A stretch of DNA of 64,000 nucleotides, from positions 3,974,501 through 4,038,500 of the forward strand of contig NZ_JAJOZB010000001.1 of NCBI RefSeq assembly GCF_023701745.1, written 5' to 3'. The stretch is from Streptomyces sp. RKAG293. Its GTDB lineage: Bacteria > Actinomycetota > Actinomycetes > Streptomycetales > Streptomycetaceae. The notes beneath the pieces were generated by a model. That model searched no databases and was not told the origin of the DNA. It worked only from the letters and a program-made list of their open reading frames with translations. Shown in pieces: positions 41,891 to 50,489 of this stretch (positions within the stretch are counted from its first letter, which is position 1; every line of letters begins with the position of its first letter). A program made the position numbers and the translations under genes.

Positions 41891-42828
41891 GGTTCCCGCA
41901 GCAGGCGGGAGAAAGGGACGTCCGCGGTCACGGTGACCGCCGACGGGTCGAGATCCGCCGGGGCCGGCATGACGCTGCCCGGCAGTTGCACCGCGGCCGC
42001 CCCGTGGGCGACGGCCGAGGCGAGGGCGGCCTCCCCGTCGCCGCCCGCGGCGAGGAACCCCGCCAACGAGGCGTCCCCGGCCCCGACGTTGCTCCGTACC
42101 GCCGCGACCCGCGCCTGCCCGAAGTACGTGCCGGAGTCGTCGACGAGCAGTTGGCCGTCCGCGCCGAGGCTGGCGAGTACCGCCCGCGCGCCCAGGGCGC
42201 GCAGTTCTCCCGCCGCCTTCACCACGTCACCGACCGTCGTGAGCGATCGGCCGACGGCGGCGGCCAGTTCCCCGGCGTTGGGCTTGACGACGTCGGGGCG
42301 CATCGCGAGCGCGGCGAGCAGCGAGGGCCCCGAGGTGTCGAGCGCGACGCGGGCTCCGGCCCGGTGCGCGCGGGCGACGAGTTCGGCGTACCACTCGGGC
42401 GGCAGCCCGCGCGGGAGGCTGCCGCAACAGGCGATCCAGCGGGCGTCGGCGGACCGGGTGCCGACCGCGTCCAGCAGTGCCTCGGCCTCGGTGGTGGTGA
42501 GCGTGGGCCCGGCCGCGTTGAGCTTGGTCAGGGTGCCGTCCGGCTCGGCGACCGAGACGTTGACCCGGGTCGAGCCGGCGATGCCGACTCCCGCGACCTC
42601 GATGCCCTGCTCCTCCAGCAGCCGGCCGAGCAGCGCACCTTCGGGACCGCCGATCGGCAGCACGGCGACGGTGCGCCGCCCGGCGGCGGCCACCGCGCGC
42701 GACACGTTGACGCCCTTGCCGCCGGGGTCGACCCGGTCGGCGGTGGCCCGCAGCACGGCTCCGCGTTCGAGCACGGGGATCTCGTACGTACGGTCCAGGC
42801 TCGGATTCGGCGTGACGGTCACGATCAT
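41884..42828 (-). CDS. fruK: 1-phosphofructokinase
   Basis: A 314-residue PfkB-type kinase: VTPNPSLDRTYE at the start, the DPGGKGVNVSRA motif near residue 34, and the C-terminal SNVGAGDASLAGFLA with the catalytic Asp. It turns fructose-1-phosphate into fructose-1,6-bisphosphate. Its ATG overlaps the fruR stop (ATGA) and its TGA overlaps the start of a 60-codon bridging ORF. The operon order fruR-fruK-fruA is the usual one in Streptomyces. Confidence 0.94.
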   Translation of the reverse strand: MIVTVTPNPSLDRTYEIPVLERGAVLRATADRVDPGGKGVNVSRAVAAAGRRTVAVLPIGGPEGALLGRLLEEQGIEVAGVGIAGSTRVNVSVAEPDGTLTKLNAAGPTLTTTEAEALLDAVGTRSADARWIACCGSLPRGLPPEWYAELVARAHRAGARVALDTSGPSLLAALAMRPDVVKPNAGELAAAVGRSLTTVGDVVKAAGELRALGARAVLASLGADGQLLVDDSGTYFGQARVAAVRSNVGAGDASLAGFLAAGGDGEAALASAVAHGAAAVQLPGSVMPAPADLDPSAVTVTADVPFSRLLREPA

Positions 42829-43586
42829 GCGCGTACTACTTCCGTGCCCGCGCTCTCGATCGCGCGGGCTGCTTCGGGGCTGAGTCCCTGGTCGGTGATG
42901 AGCAGGTCGACATGGGAGAGGTCTCCGAAGCGTGCGAAGTTCCGTTGTCCATACTTCGAGGAGTCGGCGAGTAGCACGACGCGCCGCGCGGCGGCGATCA
43001 TCGCCCGCTTCACGGCGGCTTCGGCGAGGTCGGGGGTGGTGAGGCCGCCGTCGGCGGAGAAGCCGTTCGCGGCGAGGAAGAGCACGTCGGCGTGGATCTC
43101 GCTGTAGGCGCGCAGCGCCCACGCGTCCACCGCGGCGCGGGTGCGGTGCCGGAGCCGGCCGCCGACGAGGTGGAGGGTGAGGTCCGGGTACTCCGACAGG
43201 CGTGCGGCGATGGGCAGGGCGTGCGTCACGACGGTGAGCCGCGAGTCGAGCGGAAGGACGGCGGCGAGCCGGGCCGCGGTGCTGCCTGCGTCGATGACGA
43301 CGCTGCCCTCGGCGGGCAGTTCGGCCAGCGCGGCGCGGGCGATCCGGTCCTTCTCGTCGGCGGCCGTCGCCTCGCGCTCGGCGAGGTCGGGCTCGAAGTC
43401 GAGGCGCCCGGCCGGTATGGCCCCACCGTGCACGCGCTGGATCAGTCCGGCCCGGTCGAGCGCCTTGAGGTCGCGGCGGATCGTCTCCGGCGTGACGTCG
43501 AACTCCTCGGCCAACGAGGGGACGTCGACGCTTCCGAGCTCGCGGGCCCGCCGCAGGATCTCTTGCTGCCGCTCCGGGGCGTACAT
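42825..43586 (-). CDS. fruR: DeoR family regulator of the fructose operon
   Basis: A 253-residue DeoR-type repressor. The N-terminal winged helix has APERQQEILRRARELGSVDV and FDVTPETIRRDLKALDRAG; the sensor domain has a sugar-phosphate binding segment (VVIDAGSTAARLAAVLP) and FLAANGFSADGGLTTPD. The expected inducer is fructose-1-phosphate. It is the first gene of fruR-fruK-ORF60-fruA, with ATGA coupling to fruK. The ATG at 43586 follows GGAGACAG. Confidence 0.92.
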   Translation of the reverse strand: MYAPERQQEILRRARELGSVDVPSLAEEFDVTPETIRRDLKALDRAGLIQRVHGGAIPAGRLDFEPDLAEREATAADEKDRIARAALAELPAEGSVVIDAGSTAARLAAVLPLDSRLTVVTHALPIAARLSEYPDLTLHLVGGRLRHRTRAAVDAWALRAYSEIHADVLFLAANGFSADGGLTTPDLAEAAVKRAMIAAARRVVLLADSSKYGQRNFARFGDLSHVDLLITDQGLSPEAARAIESAGTEVVRA

Positions 43587-43699
43587 GTGGTTCTGTCTCC
43601 GCCTCATGTCCGAGTGTGTTGCTATGCCGTCACCGTACCCACGGTTCGACAGAAAGTAAACACAAGCAGGCATGCAGCAGATCCATTCGGACATGCACG

Positions 43700-43729
43700 G
43701 GCATCCACACACGGGGCGTCCACACACGG
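43700..43729. repeat. 15-bp direct repeat pair upstream of fruR
   Basis: GGCATCCACACACGG and GGCGTCCACACACGG are adjacent copies 114-143 nt upstream of the fruR start. They could be a paired regulator site or a small slippage duplication; I cannot tell which. Confidence 0.6.
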
Positions 43730-43787
43730 GAACGCCATGGCCAGGAGAGGGCCGATGGATCCCGCACCTGACCGGGTCCGGACATGG

Positions 43788-43825
43788 CCGAACCCCGGCG
43801 CGGGGGGGGTTGCGCCGAGGTTCGG
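43788..43825. terminator. Imperfect hairpin downstream of hrdD
   Basis: CCGAACCCCGGCGC pairs with GCGCCGAGGTTCGG over 14 bp with one mismatch, around a loop of G/T only. It lies between the hrdD terminator and the fruR promoter region. Confidence 0.5.
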
Positions 43826-43833
43826 GTCCAGGG

Positions 43834-43856
43834 GCGGCGGGGACGGACCCCGCCGC
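43834..43856 (-). terminator. hrdD terminator
   Basis: A perfect 9-bp stem (GCGGCGGGG / CCCCGCCGC) with an ACGGA loop starts 3 nt after the hrdD stop codon. Confidence 0.7.
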
Positions 43857-43859
43857 GGG

Positions 43860-44855
43860 TCAGGCGGCCTCGTACTCCAGGCCCGTGTCGCGGGCCATGC
43901 GCTTGAGGTCTGCCAGGGCGTGCTTCTCGATCTGCCGGATGCGCTCACGCGTCAGGCCGTGCTGCTTGCCGACCTCGGTCAGCGTCCGCTCGCGGCCGTC
44001 CTCAATACCGTACCGGGACCGGATGATCGAAGCCGTGCGTTCGTCGAGTCGGCCGATGAGCTCTTCGAGCTCCTCGCGGCGCAGCATGACGAGGACGGAC
44101 TGCTCGGGAGAGGCGGCGGCGCCGTCCTCCACGAGATCCCCGAACTCGGTCTCGCCGTCCGCGTCCACCGACATGTTCAGGCTGACCGGGTCACGGGCCC
44201 AGTCGAGCACGTCATGCACGCGGGACGGCGTCGAGTCCAGCTCGGCGGCGATCTCCTCGTGCTCCGGGTCGCGCCCGTGCTCACGGTTGAACTCCCGCTG
44301 CACACGCCGGATCCGGCCCAGCTCCTCCACCAGATGGACGGGGAGCCGGATGGTGCGGGATTGGTCGGCGATGGAGCGCGTGATGGCCTGGCGGATCCAC
44401 CAGGTCGCGTACGTGGAGAACTTGAAGCCCTTGGCGTAGTCGAACTTCTCGACGGCGCGCACCAGGCCCGCGTTCCCCTCCTGGATGAGGTCGAGCAGCG
44501 GGAGGCCGCTGCGCGGGTAGCGGCGGGCGACCGCTACGACGAGGCGCAGATTGGAGCGGATGAAGACGTCCTTGGCACGGTCGCCGATGGCGACCAGCGC
44601 CTCCAGCTCCTCGCGATCGGCACCGGCCCCGGCACCTTCGACGAGCTGGGAGTCACCGGAGAGTATGCGCTCGGCGTAGACGCCGGCCTCGATCTCACGG
44701 GACAGTTCGACTTCCTGCGCAGCGTCGAGCAGCGGAGTACGTGCGATCTCGTCGAGGTACATACCGACGAGGTCGCGGTCTGCGGCTTCCCCGCCAACGG
44801 CGCGGACGCTGCTGCTCCCGCCTGCGGAACGACGGGCGACGGCACGGGTTGCCAT
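43860..44855 (-). CDS. hrdD: Principal-like RNA polymerase sigma factor HrdD
   Basis: A 331-residue sigma-70 protein without the long N-terminal extension of HrdB. Region 1.2/2 begins [20 protein letters not shown]; region 2.4 contains [13 protein letters not shown]; region 3 [19 protein letters not shown]; region 4.2 ends [15 protein letters not shown]. The N terminus [13 protein letters not shown] and length identify HrdD. It is a non-essential group 2 sigma factor. ATG 44855 follows AAGGGAGC. A SigR-type promoter lies about 90 nt upstream, as reported for hrdD in S. coelicolor. Confidence 0.92.
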   Translation of the reverse strand: MATRAVARRSAGGSSSVRAVGGEAADRDLVGMYLDEIARTPLLDAAQEVELSREIEAGVYAERILSGDSQLVEGAGAGADREELEALVAIGDRAKDVFIRSNLRLVVAVARRYPRSGLPLLDLIQEGNAGLVRAVEKFDYAKGFKFSTYATWWIRQAITRSIADQSRTIRLPVHLVEELGRIRRVQREFNREHGRDPEHEEIAAELDSTPSRVHDVLDWARDPVSLNMSVDADGETEFGDLVEDGAAASPEQSVLVMLRREELEELIGRLDERTASIIRSRYGIEDGRERTLTEVGKQHGLTRERIRQIEKHALADLKRMARDTGLEYEAA

Positions 44856-44941
44856 GCGTGCTCCCTTGCGAAGGTTCGGTCGGGTGTCGGTTGGAGCGGG
44901 ACTCTTGATGCTGCCTCTCGGCTGCCCGCTCTGATCTGGAT

Positions 44942-44968
44942 AACGACTGGAATCCGGACACAATTCCC
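44942..44968 (-). promoter_or_regulatory. SigR-type promoter of hrdD
   Basis: On the minus strand GGGAAT (44968-44963), 18 nt, then GTT (44944-44942), a full match to the SigR consensus. A GTC lies 15 nt after GGAAT, so an overlapping SigE-like reading is also possible. HrdD is a known SigR target in S. coelicolor. Confidence 0.7.
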
Positions 44969-45409
44969 ATGTCGATCACTGATTTTCGCGATCTTGCAGT
45001 ACCCTGTGCCGCCACACGGGGAGGCGAAGCGGTGCGGGTGGTCGGGAAGCCCAGGTCAGGGCCGGTCGCGGGGCGACCCGAGGCCCTCAGGGACCTCCAC
45101 GGCCGCCGTGCCCGTGAGACGCCGCTCACATCCGCGGCCGGTGACAGGCGACCGGCATCCGGCACCGTCACCGGCATCCGGCACCGGAATCCACGGTCAC
45201 TGTCCGCTGTCGGGTCCGCTGTCGGGTCCCGTGCCCCGGGCTTCGTCGCCCGTGGCTGCTCTCCTACCCACAAGACGGCCCGTACCGCTTATTGGTTGCC
45301 CAAACAGGCGAAGAAGCCCCGAACGGCCCTTGTCCCTCGTCCCTCGTCCCCGGGACCTAGGTCCTCAGCCCGTTACGCCCCACCACACCCCCGGCCTACG
45401 GTCGGCCCC
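44969..45409. other. Gene-free stretch between hrdD promoter and questin-oxidase-like gene
   Basis: No supported gene. It holds a 19-bp direct duplication (ACCGGCATCCGGCACCGTC at 45151-45169, repeated at 45170-45188) and a 12-bp duplication (GTCCGCTGTCGG at 45202-45225). The right end holds the start region of the next gene, which has a TACGGT -10-like box just before its ATG and no clear ribosome-binding site. Confidence 0.6.
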
Positions 45410-46534
45410 ATGGAACCCAGGCGCACCACCGACACGACCGGCGTACTCGACGAGGCCCTCCAGCGGCTGCACTCCACCGGCCCGGAATTCCACGGCTGGC
45501 TGACGAACCACGGCCCGATGGCCGTCGAGGCCCTGGTCCGGGGCGGCCACGCCGCCGACGTCCACCACTGGCTGGACTACTACCGCTCCAAACTGGAGGA
45601 TCCGCCGCGCCCCACCGAGCCGATCACCGCCGGCGGCTGGCAGGAGGCGCTCGGCGATCCGCGCAGGACCGCCGACTGGACGGAGTACTTCGTCCGCGAG
45701 ACCGGCGAGCGCCCGTGGCGTGACGTGCTGGCGCAGTGGTGGCCCCGGCTGCTCCCCGGGATCGCCGCCGGCGCCACCCACCCGGTGATCCGCGTCGGCC
45801 ATGCCGTCCGCACCCTGCTCGCCGATGAGGCGGACAGCGTGGAGGGGAAGGCCGGGCGCCCGGTCCCGATCGCGACCGACGGACCCCGGCTCGCCGAACT
45901 CGCCCACGGGCTCGGTTACTGGGCGGCCCGCAGCCTCCCGACGCCCGGCCTCGCGCCGCTGTCCGGCCCGGCCGGCCCGGCCGAGGCCCTGGACGGCGTC
46001 CCGCCGATAGCCGGCCAGGGGTCGGGGTACCGCGAAGGCATCGCCCTGCTGGCCGGCACCCCCGGCTGGACGGCGGCCAGCGCGGCGCTCCGCGCGCCCG
46101 CCACCCCGGACGAGGCCCGGGACCTGCTCGCCGAGCTGGTCAGGGCGGCCACGTACCGCTACGCGGCCTACGGCCACCAGAGCCCGGTCATGCTGGTGCA
46201 CTCCGCGACGGCGCCCAACGCCGTGCTGCGCACCCTCCCCGCACTGCCGTCCGAGCTGTGGGTGCCGAGCCTGGGCGCGGCCTGGGCGGCGAGCGCGGCC
46301 GTGACCGCGCTCTACTCGCCGGCCGCGCCCACCCCCGCCGCCGAACTGCCGAAGCCGCCGGCCGGATCCGTGGCCGAGGCCTCCGAGGAGCTCTTCGCGC
46401 GGGCGGCCCGGCACGGTGACGAGCACACGGTGAAGTTCGCCGACACCGCGGTCGACGTGGCCGCGGCCACCGGCAGTACGGACGCCCTGGTGGCAGCCGT
46501 CCGAGCGACCGAGCTGATCGAGCCCGCTCTGTAG
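45410..46534 (+). CDS. Questin oxidase-like (DUF4243) family protein
   Basis: A 374-residue protein of the questin oxidase-like family: VLDEALQRLHSTGPEFHGWL at the N terminus, NHGPMAVEAL, THPVIRVGHAVR in the middle and HSATAPNAVLR toward the end are typical. Questin oxidase opens an anthraquinone ring in fungi, so this may be an oxygenase of aromatic polyketides; the bacterial members are mostly uncharacterised. It stands alone. The ATG at 45410 lacks a clear ribosome-binding site and may be leaderless. A 12-bp repeat follows 22 nt after the stop. Confidence 0.78.
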   Translation: MEPRRTTDTTGVLDEALQRLHSTGPEFHGWLTNHGPMAVEALVRGGHAADVHHWLDYYRSKLEDPPRPTEPITAGGWQEALGDPRRTADWTEYFVRETGERPWRDVLAQWWPRLLPGIAAGATHPVIRVGHAVRTLLADEADSVEGKAGRPVPIATDGPRLAELAHGLGYWAARSLPTPGLAPLSGPAGPAEALDGVPPIAGQGSGYREGIALLAGTPGWTAASAALRAPATPDEARDLLAELVRAATYRYAAYGHQSPVMLVHSATAPNAVLRTLPALPSELWVPSLGAAWAASAAVTALYSPAAPTPAAELPKPPAGSVAEASEELFARAARHGDEHTVKFADTAVDVAAATGSTDALVAAVRATELIEPAL

Positions 46535-46556
46535 CGCGGGTCCGGCAGGGACGTCC

Positions 46557-46592
46557 GAACCGGTGTCGGAACCGGTGTCGGAACCGGTGTCC
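46557..46592. repeat. 12-bp tandem repeat, 3 units, after the DUF4243 gene
   Basis: GAACCGGTGTCG occurs twice followed by GAACCGGTGTCC, 22 nt after the stop codon. It is the shortest of the gene-end repeats in this window. Confidence 0.88.
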
Positions 46593-46711
46593 GGGCCTGG
46601 AGCGCGGGCGTGGCGGGGGTGTCCGGAGTCCGCTCCGGGCGCCCCCGCCTTCGTCTACGCTCGACGGCGCCAAGCGCTCGCGCCCGATCAGCTGAACGGA
46701 AGCCACTCACC

Positions 46712-47338
46712 ATGCTCGTACGCCGCCTCCTGATCGGATCGGCCGTCCTGGCCGGCACCGTCACCCTGGCCGCCTGCGGTTCCGGGGACGGCGGCACGAA
46801 GCCCACCTCTCCCGCTTCCGCCCCGGCCACCACCAGCGCCACCGCTCCCGCTCCGGTTCCCGTCACCGGCGGCGCCCCCTGGCCCGCGCCCACCGACGCC
46901 TCCGCCCGCGCCAAGGTGGCGGGGCTGCCGATGCTGGGCGCCGAGGGCCAGGTGCTGCACATCCACAGCCACGTGGACGTCCTGGTCAACGGCCGGTCCC
47001 TGGTGGTGCCCGCCGACATCGGCATCGACCTGGAGCAGCAGAAGATCAGCCCGCTGCACACGCACGACACCACCGGAATCGTCCACATCGAGTCGCCGGT
47101 GCAGGCGGACTTCACCCTCGGCCAGTTCATGACCGAGTGGAACGTGCAGCTCACCAAGGACCGGCTCGGCCCCCTGAAGACCGGCGGCGGCAAGGAGCTG
47201 CACGTCTACGTCAACGGCAAGGAGCAGAGCGGCGATCCGGCCGCCATCAAGCTCACCGCGCACGCGGAGATCGCCATCGTCTACGGCAAGCCCGGCACGG
47301 AGGTGCCGTCCAGCTACGCCTTCCCGGCGGGGGTCTGA
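46712..47338 (+). CDS. His-rich secreted lipoprotein of unknown function
   Basis: A 208-residue lipoprotein. The signal peptide ends with the lipobox TLAAC (Cys22), followed by a Ser/Thr/Ala/Pro linker to about residue 60. The mature domain has two histidine clusters, VLHIHSHVDVLVNG and SPLHTHDTTGIVHIESP, then FTLGQFMTEWNV. The HIHSH and HTHD patterns suggest a metal site, perhaps copper or zinc, on the outer face of the membrane; this is inference. It is a single gene ended by a strong terminator. Similar proteins are seen across actinobacteria without known function. Confidence 0.75.
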   Translation: MLVRRLLIGSAVLAGTVTLAACGSGDGGTKPTSPASAPATTSATAPAPVPVTGGAPWPAPTDASARAKVAGLPMLGAEGQVLHIHSHVDVLVNGRSLVVPADIGIDLEQQKISPLHTHDTTGIVHIESPVQADFTLGQFMTEWNVQLTKDRLGPLKTGGGKELHVYVNGKEQSGDPAAIKLTAHAEIAIVYGKPGTEVPSSYAFPAGV

Positions 47339-47369
47339 CCTGACCTGAACCGAACTGAACGGCCGACAC

Positions 47370-47413
47370 AGGAAGGGCCCCGCCGCCGGATTTCCGGCGA
47401 CGGGGCCCTTCCT
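47370..47413. terminator. Large hairpin terminator between lipoprotein and MFS genes
   Basis: AGGAAGGGCCCCG pairs with CGGGGCCCTTCCT (13 bp) and, after a 2-nt by 2-nt internal loop, GCCGGA with TCCGGC (6 bp). It lies between convergent genes and is likely bidirectional. Confidence 0.85.
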
Positions 47414-47488
47414 GGTTCCGCGTACTGACTTACTGCGTACTGACTTGCCGCGTACTACTGACCACTACTTACTACGAGTGGATCCTGA

Positions 47489-49027
47489 TCAGTGAACGAT
47501 GACCGGGATCGGCAGGCCCTCGGCCATCTCGTCCTCGAGGCTCTGGTCCGAGACCTCGCTGCCGGGGACGCCCGTGTTGATGAACGTCGCGGCGATGAGG
47601 GCCGCGAGCACCAGCGCGCCGAAGGCCCACCAGATCGCGACGGAGAAGCCGTGCACGGCCGCCTGGTGACCGAACTCCACCTTGCCGACCTTGCCGGCGG
47701 TCGCCGCGTTGGCCGCGATCCATGTGGTGGTGGCGCTGGCCGCGATGGTGTTCAGCAGCGCGGTGCCGATGGAGCCACCGACCTGCTGCGAGGTGTTGAC
47801 CATCGCGGAAGCGATTCCGGAGTCGCGCGGCTGGACGCCGTGCGTCGCCAGGCTCATGGCCGGCATGAAGGCGGAACCCATGCCGAGACCCATCAGGACC
47901 AGGCCGGGCAGAACGATGCCCACGTAGTTCGCTTCGGGCTTGATCTGGGTGAGGATCAGCATGCCGACCGAGGCGACCAGGAAGCCCGGTGCCATCAGCA
48001 GGCGCGGCGGCACACGGAGCATGAGCCGGGCGCCGATCTGCGTGGAGCCGACGATCATGCCCGCGACCATGGGCAGGAACGCGAACCCGGACTTCATCGC
48101 CGAGTAGCCCAGGATGTTCTGCAGGTAGAACGTCAGGAACAGGAACAGACCGAACATGCCGATGATCGCGATACCGAGCGACAGGTAGACGCCGCCACGG
48201 TTGCGGTCGGAGATGACGCGCAGCGGGAGCAGTGGTGCCTTGGCCCGGCTCTCGTAGAACACGAACGCCGCGAGCAGCACGACGGACGCGATCAGCAGGG
48301 AGATCGTCTTGGTGGAGCTCCAGCCGTCCTCGGCCGCGACGGTGAAGCCGTAGACCAGGGAGACCAGACCCAGGGTGGAAAGGATCACGCCGGGGATGTC
48401 GAGGCGGTTCGGGTTACGCGAACCGGCCGGCTCGTGCACCACCAGGTAGGCGCCGATGGCGGCGATGACCGCGAAGGCGATGTTGACGAAGAGCGTCCAG
48501 CGCCAGTTCAGGAACTCGGTGAGGATACCGCCGAGGATCAGGCCGACAGCGGCACCGGCACCGGCGATGGCACCGTAGACGCCGAACGCCTTGGCACGTT
48601 CCTTGGCGTCGGTGAACAGCACCGCGAGCAGCGACAGGGCGGCCGGCGCGAGCAGTGCGCCGAACGCACCCTGCAGGGCGCGGGCGCCGAGCAGCATGCC
48701 GGTGTTGACGGCCGCGCCACCGATCGCGGAGGCGGCGGCGAAGCCGAGCAGACCGACGATGAAGGCGTTCTTACGGCCGAACAGGTCGGAGATCCGGCCA
48801 CCGAAGAGCAGCAGTCCGCCGAAGGCGAGGCTGTAGGCCGTGATGACCCACTGCTTGTTGGCGTCGGAGATGCCGAGGTCCGTCTGGGCGGACGGAAGGG
48901 CGATGTTCACGATGGTCGCGTCGAGCACGACCATCAGCTGAGCGATCGCGATGAATATGAGTGCTTTCCAGCGCCGGGGATCCGGCTGCAGTGTCTTGTC
49001 GGGCATAGCAGGCATAGCTGTACTCAC
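47489..49027 (-). CDS. DHA2-type (14-helix) MFS drug exporter
   Basis: A 512-residue exporter of the DHA2 family: VVLDATIVNIALPSAQTDL in helix 1, GRISDLFGRKNAF in the first loop, and GAIAGAGAAVGLILGGILTE in helix 5. It probably exports drugs or antibiotics by proton antiport. The GTG at 49027 lacks a clear ribosome-binding site; ATG codons at 49015 and 49006 are alternatives. It lies 45 nt downstream of a TetR gene on the same strand, making a regulator-pump operon. Confidence 0.92.
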   Translation of the reverse strand: MSTAMPAMPDKTLQPDPRRWKALIFIAIAQLMVVLDATIVNIALPSAQTDLGISDANKQWVITAYSLAFGGLLLFGGRISDLFGRKNAFIVGLLGFAAASAIGGAAVNTGMLLGARALQGAFGALLAPAALSLLAVLFTDAKERAKAFGVYGAIAGAGAAVGLILGGILTEFLNWRWTLFVNIAFAVIAAIGAYLVVHEPAGSRNPNRLDIPGVILSTLGLVSLVYGFTVAAEDGWSSTKTISLLIASVVLLAAFVFYESRAKAPLLPLRVISDRNRGGVYLSLGIAIIGMFGLFLFLTFYLQNILGYSAMKSGFAFLPMVAGMIVGSTQIGARLMLRVPPRLLMAPGFLVASVGMLILTQIKPEANYVGIVLPGLVLMGLGMGSAFMPAMSLATHGVQPRDSGIASAMVNTSQQVGGSIGTALLNTIAASATTTWIAANAATAGKVGKVEFGHQAAVHGFSVAIWWAFGALVLAALIAATFINTGVPGSEVSDQSLEDEMAEGLPIPVIVH

Positions 49028-49072
49028 TAAGGGTGCGGAGGGGCAGGAAATGGGGACGTTTGTGGGAATTCG

Positions 49073-49717
49073 TCAGCGCTGCTGCTGCAGGTCCTCCAAC
49101 GTCACGGCGGCGCCCGGTAGCGCCGATCGTGCCGGGGCGCGCAGCCCATCGAGGAAGATCTGCAGGTGACGGTGCACGAACCGGTCCATGTCCATGCACG
49201 CCTTACCGGGCAGCGGTCGCGTGAGCTGCGTGATCGCGACCATCAGGTCACCGACGGCGATGTCGGTGCGGAGTTGGCCAGAGGTTCGCGCTCTGTCCAT
49301 TATGTCCTCGATCGAGCGATTCAGCCGGTCGCGAGCGGCGAAGATCGCCGGATCGTTCCCGTCGAAGGCCTCGGAGAGCATCGGACACAGGGCGCCGACC
49401 CGGTCCTCCGCCGATTCGAAGACGAAGCGCCGCAGTGCCTCGAAGGCGTCGGGCTCCTGGGCGGCCGCCGCCTCGGTCCGCTCGGTGATCCGCGCCATCA
49501 CCGACAGGACCACCTCCCGGACGAGTTCGGCCCGGTCCGCGAAGTGCCGGTAGAGCGTGGCGTTGCCGACTCCGGCGCGACGCGCGACCTCGTCCAGCGG
49601 GACCTCGGCCCCGTGCTCGACGAAGGCTTCGCGCGCGGCGGCGACGATCCGCTCCCGGTTGCGCGAGGCATCTGCCCGCAACCGGGGGGCTCGCGATTTC
49701 ACGGCGCTGCCGACCAC
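49073..49717 (-). CDS. TetR family regulator of the DHA2 exporter
   Basis: A 214-residue TetR protein: the HTH at about residues 15-60 includes VPLDEVARRAGVGNATLYRHFADR, and the C-terminal domain matches the SbtR/TetR_C type seen with drug pumps. The GTG at 49717 is chosen since AAGGAG lies 8 nt upstream. It precedes the exporter gene and diverges from a MarR gene. A 10-bp-arm inverted repeat 31-55 nt upstream is a good operator candidate. Confidence 0.9.
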   Translation of the reverse strand: MVGSAVKSRAPRLRADASRNRERIVAAAREAFVEHGAEVPLDEVARRAGVGNATLYRHFADRAELVREVVLSVMARITERTEAAAAQEPDAFEALRRFVFESAEDRVGALCPMLSEAFDGNDPAIFAARDRLNRSIEDIMDRARTSGQLRTDIAVGDLMVAITQLTRPLPGKACMDMDRFVHRHLQIFLDGLRAPARSALPGAAVTLEDLQQQR

Positions 49718-49747
49718 CGGACACTCCTTCTGGCGAAAGTGGGATCT

Positions 49748-49772
49748 GAAGCGGGGAATCACTCCCCGCTTC
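49748..49772. promoter_or_regulatory. Inverted repeat upstream of the TetR-exporter operon
   Basis: GAAGCGGGGA-ATCAC-TCCCCGCTTC: perfect 10-bp arms with a 5-nt centre, within the tetR/marR divergent region. A third CGGGGAG half-site follows at about 49792. It fits a TetR operator. Confidence 0.55.
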
Positions 49773-49906
49773 GCTCTGACACCAGACTAAACGGGGAGAT
49801 GGTCCCCGGATATTTCGGGTCCCGCGTGTGACCTGCGGCACATTCCGGATCAACGTCCGCGACCAGGCACGGAACGGCCGGTCGCAAGCCCGATGGAACC
49901 CTTTCA

Positions 49907-49918
49907 TTGAATCTTCAA
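49907..49918. promoter_or_regulatory. TTGAA-TC-TTCAA palindrome before the marR gene
   Basis: A perfect 12-bp palindrome 15-26 nt upstream of the MarR start, where an autoregulatory site is expected. AT-rich for this genome. Confidence 0.5.
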
Positions 49919-49932
49919 GAAGTGGACGTAGG

Positions 49933-50415
49933 ATGGACAGCATGAAATGGCTGACCGAAGAAGAGCAGGCCTCCTGGCGCGCGTACGTGCACGCCACGAC
50001 GCTCCTGGAGGACCACCTCGACCGGCAGCTGCAGCGCGACGCCGGCATGCCGCACATGTACTACGCGCTGCTGACCACGCTCTCCGACGCCCCCACCCGC
50101 CGGATGCGGATGACCGAGCTGGCGCAGCAGACGAAGATCACCCGCTCCCGGCTCTCGCACGCCGTCACCCGGCTGGAGAAGAACGGCTGGATCGCCCGCG
50201 AGGACTGCCCCTCCGACCGCCGCGGTCAGATGGCGGTGCTCACCGACGAAGGGTACGAGGTTCTGGTGCGGACCGCGCCCGGACACGTCACGGCCGTCCG
50301 CTCGGCGATCTTCGACCGGCTCACCCCGGAGCAGGTCCAGCAGCTCGGCGAGATCTCCCGCATCATCGCCGAGGGCCTGCAGCCGGAAGGCGCCGACCTG
50401 CCCTGGCTGCGGTGA
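49933..50415 (+). CDS. MarR family regulator
   Basis: A 160-residue MarR protein. The winged helix is at about residues 45-105 (MTELAQQTKITRSRLSHAVTRLEKNGWI, wing with CPSDRRGQMAVLTDEG); the flanking helices make the dimer interface. ATG 49933 is used; ATG 49942 has a slightly better-placed AGGA. It diverges from the TetR-exporter operon, so both regulators could act on the shared region. A TTGAA palindrome lies close upstream. Confidence 0.88.
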   Translation: MDSMKWLTEEEQASWRAYVHATTLLEDHLDRQLQRDAGMPHMYYALLTTLSDAPTRRMRMTELAQQTKITRSRLSHAVTRLEKNGWIAREDCPSDRRGQMAVLTDEGYEVLVRTAPGHVTAVRSAIFDRLTPEQVQQLGEISRIIAEGLQPEGADLPWLR

Positions 50416-50489
50416 GCCAGGGCCGATCGGCGCCTTGTCGGGAATCCAGGAGCGGGTCCGGGGGAACCGCTCGGTCCTGCAACCGCTGA

